This document shows positions 32,593 through 40,573 of a stretch of 64,000 bases of DNA, in pieces. The notes beneath the pieces were generated by a model. It saw only the letters and a list, made by a program, of their open reading frames with translations. It made no database searches and was not told where the DNA came from. Origin of the DNA: Anaerolineales bacterium. GTDB taxonomy: Bacteria; Chloroflexota; Anaerolineae; 4572-78; J111. The stretch lies in the NCBI GenBank assembly GCA_020634855.1, contig JACKAU010000011.1, positions 1 through 64,000 on the forward strand. Direction: 5' to 3'. The stretch's first letter is position 1, and each line of letters opens with the position of its first letter. Both the position numbers and the translations under genes were made by a program.

Positions 32593-34380
32593 CGTTGGCC
32601 CCCGATTGAAATCAACGATGGGAACAAAACCGAGCTATAATTTCGAGTTTATTGTCTTGCATACCCTCGAACGCTGGAGATTAAATCATCCGGATGGCCG
32701 ATGATCCGCAACTTTCGCGTAACTCGCACAAAGCGAGCAATGCCACTCGCTAGATGATGGAGCAAAAGAATTTCTCAAGTATAATTCCACACGAGTAATT
32801 TACTTGAGAACAACCAATTTTTGTACCTTCAAGGGAGGCGATGAGTCTGGTATGAATGGTCTGATACAGTGCCACAACACGGTAACGGAGCAGTTTTGCG
32901 AACTGCGTCCGAGTATTAGATGGAGAGGCTGCATGGGTTGTCAACCTATAGCTGGACCCTCGAGCTAAATTGCCGCCGAAATCCAACAGAACGTTGTTTT
33001 CCGACGTTGGGCGAATCCAGCACGGGTATAGCCGTTTTCAACATTCGTGGCAACTGTCACCCAACAGTGGTTTACAAACTCGCTTCGCGTTACTCCAGGC
33101 CGCGAGCAGGTTAGCCCGCGAGACCCGACGCGTGGATAATCGTTATTCGCTGGACGCAAGGGCATCAATCACGACTGTCCCGTACGGCGAAATTTGGCTG
33201 AAGATGGGCAGGTTTATGACACATTGCCCTATACCGATTTTCTGCACCAACGGCTGGCGATATCAGGCTTGTGGCGCAGCTACGGTTTTGATAAGAAAGA
33301 AAATATTCAGCGCCTCAGTGATCGAGTTGAACAAAGTACAGAATCAAAATATGAACGCGTTTGTTTTTAATATCGCCGCACTGAAGCATGCCTTTTGCGC
33401 GACTTACACTGATAGCAGCCCACCGTTGAAACGCAGACTTTGGTGGCTTGCTGACAATTTTAGCTTGGTATTCCTTATATGATTGGCGGTGACGAATGCT
33501 TGGAGCATAATGCGAAACTCTATAAGCTTGAATGCGCTGAACACCTGGTGCTGCTCTCCAATGGTCGCTGATTGAGTAGACTCCGCCGCCCCATCGCCGA
33601 AGAAGTCAGCCAGATGAGCGCTTCAATGCGACGATCAGAGGCTCTGCACTGCTGCGAGGCTGTTGCGAGGCGATATGCAAATATATTAGCTTTGCCACTA
33701 CAGCACGGCTAATCGCCTACTATCGAGTGCAACATCGCGCGAAAAAATCACGGCCAAAATTATAGACTTATTCCTGCCGAAATTTAACGACCTGAGGGAT
33801 CTAGCCTGAATCATTGGGCGAGGTGCTCCTGCAAAGAAAGATTTGCCTTGCACGGCAGCTTTTTGAGCAAAGCCACACCATTGCAAACCGGCGATCAGAG
33901 GGATTGCTCGCCAACGGTTTTAGGCTGTGGCCGGAGGATGCAAAGCCGTCGTATTTTCAGCAGGGAAATTGCCGAGACAATTTGGCTGCTCTTTAATTTT
34001 CGCTTGCATGCTGCACAAACCGGTCCGATTGGACTGACCTTTGCTGATGACACCCGGGTTCAAATCAGAGAGCAGGCCAGGCGAGCCTGACTGATGTGGG
34101 CCGATGATGTCTCTGATCCGGTTCAGAGCTTCCCAGCACGAGCGGGAGGTGGACATTCTCAGCAAATTCGTATTAGCGTAGACAATAATTTCTATCAGCT
34201 GAGTTGCGCCATTATCCTCAATAAATTTACACGTTCCAATTCATGTTGACATCCCCAACCCTTTTAAAACTCAACCCAACCTGGCAGGGAGATATTCAGC
34301 GCTTCACTTACCTCAAGCATACAGTTTGCTTCTATCGCGATAAGCATTTCCCATCTTAATCTCTAATCTTTTGCTATAGG
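32593..34380 (+). pseudogene. Unidentified decayed coding remnants
   Basis: No intact gene. Between about 33180 and 33600 the plus strand reads, across frames, DGQVYDTLPYTDFLHQRLAISGLWRSYGFDKKENIQRLSDRVEQSTESKYERVCF, then pieces such as MIGGDECLEHNAKLYKLE and LRRPIAEEVSQM (given here in part). From about 33815 there is LARQLFEQSHTIANRR, similar to a TPR unit. These have coding character but I cannot name the family. The frame changes every 30-150 bases. The 34340-34380 end carries a short CTAATCT heptamer remnant before the next broken gene. Confidence 0.5.
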
Positions 34381-34389
34381 AGTAAATCA

Positions 34390-35300
34390 ATGAGTACCAA
34401 TGAATCAATCAAGAAAAGGCATGCCGAAAAAATGGTCGGCATTCTCAACCAGGCGCTGGCTTTGATGTGCAGCATCAATTTCAAACTTTTGACACGGCAT
34501 TACCTGCACGCGCCCAAATTGCCGAGGCACCAATTGATGAGCGCTATGTCGTGAGCCAACGATGGTCGTGAGTCAGGTGATTGATCTGACCCGCCGTTAA
34601 AACTAACGCCGGAACACGGGACCCTCACCCGTGTAAAGCGGCGGAAACCGGCTGTACACCCAGCATATCGCGGTTTAGCGTAGAGATAAAATTGTTGACT
34701 GTTTGCAACGCGGCGTGCCCAGGACTTCCCCGCTTCCACGGATGGCTGAGGACAACGTCAACGTTAGCCGTTAATTGGCAGACTACCGCCCTGATCCTCT
34801 TATCGAAACTGCAACAGCATCCTCTGGATGTGGGCTGTATCGGTAACGCGCTAAAACACCTGGCTCGACCTCCCAACGGTCATTTGGCTCGACTTTTCCA
34901 AGAAATATCGCCGTGCCCAGCCGATGTGCGGCAGTTGATCATTCGTTTGAAGTCAAGAGATGCCACCGTTCAACGAGATCAACCAATATGATTTGATCTT
35001 TATCGACGCCATTACGAAAGGAAGGCCGGTGCTGCACAACATCGCTGCGCTCAAACCGGAGGCTGCTTTATGCAATATCGCCGGCTCCAGCCACGTGCAT
35101 CACAAGGTCGATCACGCTGGCCATTTTGTACACCATTACATGTACTGAGTTGTGGCCGAGGGCCGGCGAGGGCTTGGGTAACGATGTGTGCAAAGGCGCT
35201 AAATGTGGCCGACGGGTTTACCAACGTACAGGTTGAACAGCGGAACACGATCCAAGACTACTTCTATATTTCACAGACTCGTCACGTGATAAGAAGATGA
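34390..35300 (+). pseudogene. Broken class I SAM-dependent methyltransferase
   Basis: Begins with AGGAG and an ATG: MSTNESIKKRHAEKMVGILNQ, then in shifted frames ALPARAQIAEAPIDERYV, MVVSQVIDL, VEDKIVDCLQRG (needs one inserted base), DVGCIGNALKHLAR (SAM motif I), FNEINQYDLIFIDAI, VLHNIAALKPE, IAGSSHVHHKVDH, and FTNVQVEQ...IQDYFYIS at the end. This order matches a family with an N-terminal winged helix and C-terminal Rossmann methyltransferase domain. At least ten frameshifts or small losses are needed. The conserved words between them show few substitutions. Confidence 0.85.
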
Positions 35301-35534
35301 AACCATCCTGTTGGGTAAGCAGCGCCGATTTACGCAAACAAATCGCTGATTTGAAAGCTATTTTCAGACCAAATCGATGGAACGGCGAGATGACATCCAT
35401 CTGCGTTTTCTTGAAAAACCCAACTGGGTAATTAAACCTCTGGTGAAACCCAGAAACTCCTTGGCAGGGTTACCGCTCCATCACATTATACTACTTGTGG
35501 TAACAGAATACCAAAAACAAACAGGAGGTATCAA

Positions 35535-35830
35535 ATGGATCTGCAACTACTTTCAATCATGGGACAATATCCAGCTTATTTTTGGGCAGCGTAAATATTC
35601 CGATGCTATGGAAAGTCTATCGCACCAGAGACGTGCGCTCCTACAGTGGACTGAATGTACTGATGGTCAATATCGGCAACTTGCTTTACTGGTTCTACGT
35701 GGTTAACTTGCCCTTGGGGCCAATTTGGATTTTGCATACGTTCTATACCGTTGCCAGCGGCATCTTGCTGATTATGTATCTGCGGTTCTACCCAAGTAGA
35801 CTAAGTCGGGAGCGTTTTCGCCCGGCACTA
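35535..35830 (+). pseudogene. PQ-loop/SemiSWEET-like small membrane protein with one frameshift
   Basis: AGGAGGT stands 6-7 bases before the ATG at 35535. The first frame reads MDLQLLSIMG and then stops at about 35592; a one-base change near 35561 joins it to TISSLFLGSVNIPMLWKVYRTRDVRSYSGLNVLMVNIGNLLYWFYVVNLPLG (in parts) and IWILHTFYTVASGILLIMYLRFY. The pattern P-x-x-W-K-V-Y-R-T-x-x-V-x-S-x-S is the PQ-loop motif of SemiSWEET-type transporters. With the frameshift repaired it would be a complete three-helix protein of about 90 residues. Confidence 0.7.
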
Positions 35831-36211
35831 AGTCCGTGTAGTAAGCTTTTTACGCAAAGAGAAGTCGATATAAAAGAAGGGACAATCATCTCCAGGAGTA
35901 AATCTGAACGCGGCCGGAAACATTGGTTTTTAGATTCGAGACCATAAAATCCTAAAAATCGTATTTCCAGTTGAAAGAGGGATTTTGTGGTGGCAATCCA
36001 TCCTACGGACGGGTCTATCCCGCCAAAACAGCCCCAATTCCACCCTCTTTCAGATGTGTAACCCTTCCTTTTATGGTACAATCAAGCCAGTTCTTGGGCC
36101 GATAAACATCACCTATATTCATTTCTTCGCTAAACTTTACCCCGATCAGATGTCGATCTCGCAGCATTATTTCCATTAAAGCACCTATCTTTTTATAAGG
36201 AGCATTCTCCG
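35831..36211. other. Non-coding stretch before the decarboxylase-like gene
   Basis: No gene is supported. It contains an inverted pair, TTGAAAGAGGG near 35969 and CCCTCTTTCAG near 36044, bounding a roughly 85-bp block that is probably a repeat element. A TACAAT and a TATATT occur between 36070 and 36125 as possible -10 boxes. AAGGAGCATT gives the ribosome site of the next gene. Confidence 0.5.
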
Positions 36212-36922
36212 ATGCATGGCGTAGGCCATTATTTATGTACGATTGTTGTTCTGCCGCTGGAGGCGGGTCTGGTTCAATCTTGGCTGCCGGATGAGTTGGA
36301 GCTGGCCCCCCAGTCGATCACGCCGCCGGGAACGCATCCGGTCAATATTCTGTTCGGCGATGAGCGGGATGTCCATATCAATATTTTTCCGTTTTTCCAC
36401 ATGGATTATATGGAGTATGCTTTTGTGATTCCGTTTGTCCAGTGGAAACAACCCAAAACCGCTTGTCGCGGGCCGTTTTTGTTTACGCCGCTGCTGTTTC
36501 TGAATAAGGAGCTGCCGATTTTGGCCGGTAAAATTTTGTACGGTTATCCCAAACGCAAAGCGGTGATGACCTCGGTCGATGGGCATTATCGGGTGGTGGA
36601 GGATGGCAATTTGATTATCAGCGGCGATTTCCAGACAACGGCCCAGCATCCGACCGAGGCCGAGTTCAACACGCTTAACAGCCTGCTCCAGCAGCCCGAT
36701 CTCAGCCAGTCGATGTTTGGGCCGTTTGTGGATGCGGTGTTCGATTGGAATTTGACGCCGGCCAAGATTACGGCGCGCCAGGCGGAGATCGATATTGTGG
36801 CCGGGCTGCTGCCGAATCAGCCGGAACTCAAGCAGACGGTGGGAGGGTTTGATTTTAGTCAGGGCGGGGTTTATTTCCTCGATACGGTCTGGACACTGAC
36901 GATGCCGAGGCCGTGTGGTTGA
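36212..36922 (+). CDS. Acetoacetate decarboxylase-like protein
   Basis: A 236-aa protein of the ADC-like superfamily. The key segment ELPILAGKILYGYPKRKAVM near 104-123 matches the G-R-E-x-x-G-[FY]-P-K-K motif in which the lysine after Pro forms the Schiff base in acetoacetate decarboxylase. Other family features are LPLEAGLVQSWLP at the start, VNILFGDERDVHINIFPF near 45, and MEYAFVIPFVQ. AAGGAG lies before the ATG. True decarboxylase activity is unproven; many ADC-like proteins have other carbonyl chemistry (aldolase-dehydratase). It is followed by a FAD oxidoreductase and a lycopene-cyclase-like protein in the same direction, suggesting a shared pathway. Confidence 0.75.
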   Translation: MHGVGHYLCTIVVLPLEAGLVQSWLPDELELAPQSITPPGTHPVNILFGDERDVHINIFPFFHMDYMEYAFVIPFVQWKQPKTACRGPFLFTPLLFLNKELPILAGKILYGYPKRKAVMTSVDGHYRVVEDGNLIISGDFQTTAQHPTEAEFNTLNSLLQQPDLSQSMFGPFVDAVFDWNLTPAKITARQAEIDIVAGLLPNQPELKQTVGGFDFSQGGVYFLDTVWTLTMPRPCG

Positions 36923-36939
36923 AAGACGGGGGTAGGGAG

Positions 36940-37097
36940 TCAATGTCATTAAGTTAGTAACATGGCGTTAGTAGTAAGGCTTCTATGCCTACGAGCTTTT
37001 ATTTTCAAGGGAGTGCGACCCCCAGACAGCAACGGGGAATTTGACGTCTTTCTCCCCCTTTGGGCTCCAGAGGAGGGGCTTATCTTAATGACATTGA
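36940..37097. repeat. 158-bp element with 14-bp perfect inverted ends (MITE-like)
   Basis: TCAATGTCATTAAG at 36940-36953 and CTTAATGACATTGA at 37084-37097 are exact complements. No ORF inside. It lies in the 311-bp gap between the decarboxylase-like and FAD oxidoreductase genes. Confidence 0.75.
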
Positions 37098-37147
37098 GTA
37101 GGGATTAAGGGAACTATCATCTTAACAGGAATGAACATCGTATTTCA

Positions 37148-37208
37148 CCCTCACCCCGTCGTTCACGCGACTCCCTTCTCCCTGAGGGAGAAGGGTTGGG
37201 GGTGAGGG
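37148..37208. repeat. Palindromic repeat CCCTCACCCC/GGGGTGAGGG
   Basis: Outer arms at 37148-37157 and 37199-37208, inner hairpin CCCTTCTCC/GGAGAAGGG (37173-37195). From memory this type is frequent in many environmental bacterial genomes. It ends 25 bases before the next ATG and could affect translation or act as attenuator for the FAD gene. Confidence 0.75.
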
Positions 37209-37233
37209 CTATTTTCAGAGAAGAGGAATCACC

Positions 37234-39480
37234 ATGACCGTTTCACCATCATCAGACCAACCGGCAAAAGAAAAAATTGCCATTTTGGGCGGCGGCGTCG
37301 GGGCGCTGGTCACGGCGTTTGGTTTGACCGAGTCGGGTAAGGATTATGATATCACCGTCTACCAGATGGGCTGGCGGCTGGGCGGGAAGGGAGCCAGCGG
37401 GCGTAATTTGGACCCGGCTTATCACTACCGCATCGAGGAACACGGCCTGCATGTGTGGGCCGGACTGTACGACAACGCCTTTGGCGTTATTCGCAAATGT
37501 TACGCCGAGTTAGGCCGCGCCCCCGACGCGCCGCTGGGCACCTGGCAAGAAGCGTTCAAGCCGCAGAATTTTGTGGTTGTCGAAGAAAAATATAAGGATC
37601 AATGGTATCACTGGCCGTTCAACCTGCCGACCAACGACCAACTACCCGGTGAGCCGGACGCCCGGCTGTTTCCGTCAATCTGGAGCTACATCGAAGAGGC
37701 CATCGAGTTGATGCGCCATTTTCTGGCCCAACACTTGGCAGCGAAAGCGAGCGCTGCACCGCCCCCACCTCAAATGGAAGGGTGGCTCAAACGCCTCATC
37801 GACCGGCTGACCGCCGGCCTTGAGCAGGCGACGCTAACCGCCGGCGATATTATGCTTTACGCCGCGCAGCAGTTGGCCCGCCGCCTGGCCGAAGCCGATG
37901 ACCCCGACAACGATTTTGATCTCGGCGATATCTTGCGCTGGCTCGGCCACGGCGTCGAGGAGTCGGTTGAAGGGATATTTCTGCGCATTCTGACCCATTT
38001 CGTCGAATGGATTTGGGCCGATGCCAAGGATAGCCTTGACCACCTGGCTGTTCGCCAAGCCTGGATTTTTATCAACTTCGGTTACGGCAATATTCACGGC
38101 ATCATCGAAGATGATCTCATCACCGACGGCTTTTATAAGGTCGATGACCAGGATTACCGGGCTTGGCTGGGAAAATACGTCCTCGCTGACGACGGCCTGA
38201 CGCTCAACTCGCCGCTGGCCTTTTTTGTGTACGATGCCGATTTTGCCTACGAAGACGGCGATTTCAGCAAGCCCCTCATTTCCGCCGGGGTGACGCTCTA
38301 CACCCTGATCCGGATGGCCTTCACCTGGAAGGGAGCGCTCATTTGGAAGATGCAGGCGGGTATGGGCGATACCGTTTTCACGCCGCTTTATCGCGTTTTA
38401 CAAAAGCGAGGCGTCAAATTCAAATTCTTCCATCGGGTCAAGGGGCTGCATTTAGCCGACGACAAACAATCAATCGAGGCGATCACCATCGGCGTGCAGG
38501 CCAAGCTCAAAAACCCCGACCTGGGCTACCAGCCGTTAATCGACATCAAAGGGCTTGAATGCTGGCCCAGTACGCCATTCTACGATCAATTGGTCGATGG
38601 CGATACGCTCAAACAGGTTAACTTTGAAGATTGGTGTACGGCGGATATCGAGGAGTTGCAACTGAAGGCCGGCGTCGATTTCGATCAAGTGGTGCTGGGG
38701 ATTTCCATCGGCATGTTTCCTTATATTTGTTGCGATTTGATCGAGCACAACGCGGCCTGGAAAACAATGGTCGATCAGGTGCGCACGGTCCGAACGCAGG
38801 CGCTGCAATTATGGCTCAAACCGACCGCGTATTCGTTGGGCTGGACGTTGATGCAAGAGCCGCTGCTCAGCACTTACGACGTCAATCCGATTGACTCGTG
38901 GGCCGATATGAGCCATCTGCTCGAGCGCGAAGGCTGGCCGGCGGTGGGCGACCACTTCCCGCTGAACATCGCCTATTTCTGCGGGCCGATGGCCGACGAT
39001 CCGCCTATCACGCCGGGCGTGTGCGGGCCGCAGCAAACGTGCGCTGAATTGTCGCAAGACGCCGGCGTCGAGATGGTCAGGCAAGAAGCGCTGGATATGC
39101 TCAACAACGATGTCGGCCACATCTTCCCCAACGCCGTTGGCCCGGACGGTAAGGGCTTTAAGTGGGAACTGCTGGTCGATGATCGACCGGGGCAGCATCA
39201 GGGCGTCGAGCGATTGGAGGCCCAATATATTCGGGCCAACGTGCAGCCGACCGAACGCTATGTGCTGTCGCTGCCCGGCAGCACTCGTTACCGGCTCGAC
39301 CCCGGCGACTCCCAGTTCGACAATTTATATTTGGCCGGCGATTGGACGCTCAATGCGTTCAATGCCGGTAATGTGGAGGCGGCGACCATTTCCGGGCTGT
39401 TGGCCTCGAATTCGATCAGCGGCTACCCGCAGCGTAGCAAGATTGTCGGCTGGAATTTTGGGCGAGGCGTAACGAAGTGA
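37234..39480 (+). CDS. Large FAD-dependent oxidoreductase (phytoene-desaturase/amine-oxidase superfamily)
   Basis: A 748-aa protein. The FAD dinucleotide motif is KIAILGGGVGALVTAFGL near 14-31, followed by YQMGWRLGGKGASGRN near 43, the second flavin motif of this superfamily, and EEHGLHVWAGLYDNAF near 70. A C-terminal FAD segment NLYLAGDWTLNAFNAGNVEAATISG lies near 690-715 (given here in part as LYLAGDWT). A helical insertion at about 150-300 makes it longer than normal desaturases (about 500). No signal peptide. Its stop overlaps the start of the lycopene-cyclase-like gene (ATGA). The substrate is unknown; carotenoid or other isoprenoid is suggested by the neighbour. Confidence 0.8.
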   Translation: MTVSPSSDQPAKEKIAILGGGVGALVTAFGLTESGKDYDITVYQMGWRLGGKGASGRNLDPAYHYRIEEHGLHVWAGLYDNAFGVIRKCYAELGRAPDAPLGTWQEAFKPQNFVVVEEKYKDQWYHWPFNLPTNDQLPGEPDARLFPSIWSYIEEAIELMRHFLAQHLAAKASAAPPPPQMEGWLKRLIDRLTAGLEQATLTAGDIMLYAAQQLARRLAEADDPDNDFDLGDILRWLGHGVEESVEGIFLRILTHFVEWIWADAKDSLDHLAVRQAWIFINFGYGNIHGIIEDDLITDGFYKVDDQDYRAWLGKYVLADDGLTLNSPLAFFVYDADFAYEDGDFSKPLISAGVTLYTLIRMAFTWKGALIWKMQAGMGDTVFTPLYRVLQKRGVKFKFFHRVKGLHLADDKQSIEAITIGVQAKLKNPDLGYQPLIDIKGLECWPSTPFYDQLVDGDTLKQVNFEDWCTADIEELQLKAGVDFDQVVLGISIGMFPYICCDLIEHNAAWKTMVDQVRTVRTQALQLWLKPTAYSLGWTLMQEPLLSTYDVNPIDSWADMSHLLEREGWPAVGDHFPLNIAYFCGPMADDPPITPGVCGPQQTCAELSQDAGVEMVRQEALDMLNNDVGHIFPNAVGPDGKGFKWELLVDDRPGQHQGVERLEAQYIRANVQPTERYVLSLPGSTRYRLDPGDSQFDNLYLAGDWTLNAFNAGNVEAATISGLLASNSISGYPQRSKIVGWNFGRGVTK

Positions 39481-40454
39481 AGCCCACGCCCCACATCGAT
39501 TTCAAAGTTGTTCTGGGGATGATTCTGCTGCTGGTTATCCCGGCGGCGCTGACCTTGCGAACCGTGATCCGGCCCGGCCAGTTGGTGATATCGTCACCCA
39601 ACCCCAGCCCGTACGGTTACACCTGGAGTTTGCTGATCTTTATTCTGCCGGTAGCAGCGATTGCCTGGTGGTTTGCCCACCATCCGGAGTATAAGGTCGA
39701 GCGGCGGGCATTTTGGCTGACGATTATCGCCTTCACCGCCGCCGGGACGGCCTTGGACGTGTTACTGGGCAAAACCTTTTTCTCTTTCCCTAACAGCGGC
39801 GCGGTCATCGGTATCTACCTGCCCGGCTATGATTTTAAGCACGGCTGGGGGTTGGATATCCCCCTTGAGGAGTTTCTCTTTTACTTTTTGGGCAGCCTGT
39901 TCATGCTGCTGGTTTATGTGTGGGGCGACCTATACTGGGTCGCGGCTTACAATGTCGATGATTATGACGAGGCGTCAAAGCATATCGACAAAATTGTCCA
40001 CCCCCACTGGCGCTCGGTCATCTGGGGCGTGGTGATCATCATCGCCGGCGTCATCTTTAAGAAATTTTGGCCTCATCCCTACCAGACCGGTTTTCCCGGC
40101 TATTTTTCGGTGCTGGTGGTGGGGTTTATCACGCCCACCTTTGTCTTTTTCAATACTGCAAAGCCATTTGTCAATTGGCGGGCTTATAGTTTAACATTAT
40201 ACTCACTGGTGTCAGTCAGTTTGCTGTGGGAAGCAACGCTCGGTGTCCCTTATGGCTGGTGGGTTTACCACCCCGAACAAATGCTGGGGATTTTTATCGG
40301 CGCCTGGTCTAACCTGCCCGCTGAAGCGGTGCTGCTGTGGTTAGTGGCCGGTTGGGGTGTGGTGTTACTCTACGAAGTGATAAGAATATACCTCCATATG
40401 GACCGAACGCCGCGCGATGCATTTTTTGGCGTATCTACTCAGCGGACCAGGTGA
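39477..40454 (+). CDS. Lycopene-cyclase-domain polytopic membrane protein
   Basis: A 325-aa membrane protein with about eight helices. The motif DIPLEEFLFYFLGSLFMLLVY near 122 contains the P-x-E-E signature of the CrtYc/CrtYd-type lycopene cyclase domain; a second half has the similar SNLPAEAVLLWLVAGWGVVLLYE near 278. Two repeated halves in one chain correspond to fused CrtYc-CrtYd. It starts in an ATGA overlap with the FAD oxidoreductase, so they are translationally coupled. The stop codon lies in the arm of the inverted-repeat element 40448-40530. Enzymatic role (beta-cyclisation of a carotenoid end or another isoprenoid) is inferred. Confidence 0.8.
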   Translation: MKPTPHIDFKVVLGMILLLVIPAALTLRTVIRPGQLVISSPNPSPYGYTWSLLIFILPVAAIAWWFAHHPEYKVERRAFWLTIIAFTAAGTALDVLLGKTFFSFPNSGAVIGIYLPGYDFKHGWGLDIPLEEFLFYFLGSLFMLLVYVWGDLYWVAAYNVDDYDEASKHIDKIVHPHWRSVIWGVVIIIAGVIFKKFWPHPYQTGFPGYFSVLVVGFITPTFVFFNTAKPFVNWRAYSLTLYSLVSVSLLWEATLGVPYGWWVYHPEQMLGIFIGAWSNLPAEAVLLWLVAGWGVVLLYEVIRIYLHMDRTPRDAFFGVSTQRTR

Positions 40455-40530
40455 CTGGCACTTAATCGCAGTTATCGCACATGGTATTCTATTCAGCGTT
40501 CTCAATTTAAACCCAAGTGCCAGTCACCTG
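40448..40530. repeat. 83-bp element with 16-bp perfect inverted ends (MITE-like)
   Basis: CAGGTGACTGGCACTT at 40448-40463 and its exact complement AAGTGCCAGTCACCTG at 40515-40530. The left arm provides the stop codon of the lycopene-cyclase-like gene. The arms resemble the leader hairpin at 23025-23064. Confidence 0.8.
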
Positions 40531-40573
40531 AATAGTTACTTCTTGGCATTAAATCCTGAAAGTTCCTAACTTT

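Noticed and set aside
32287..32640. 117-aa plus-strand frame as an intact gene
   Set aside because: Only part of it follows the reading frame of the nuclease-like gene. It is a frame made by the indels of that pseudogene.
35788..36081. 97-aa minus-strand frame
   Set aside because: It runs through an inverted-repeat block and the end of the broken PQ-loop gene. No ribosome site or domain is seen.
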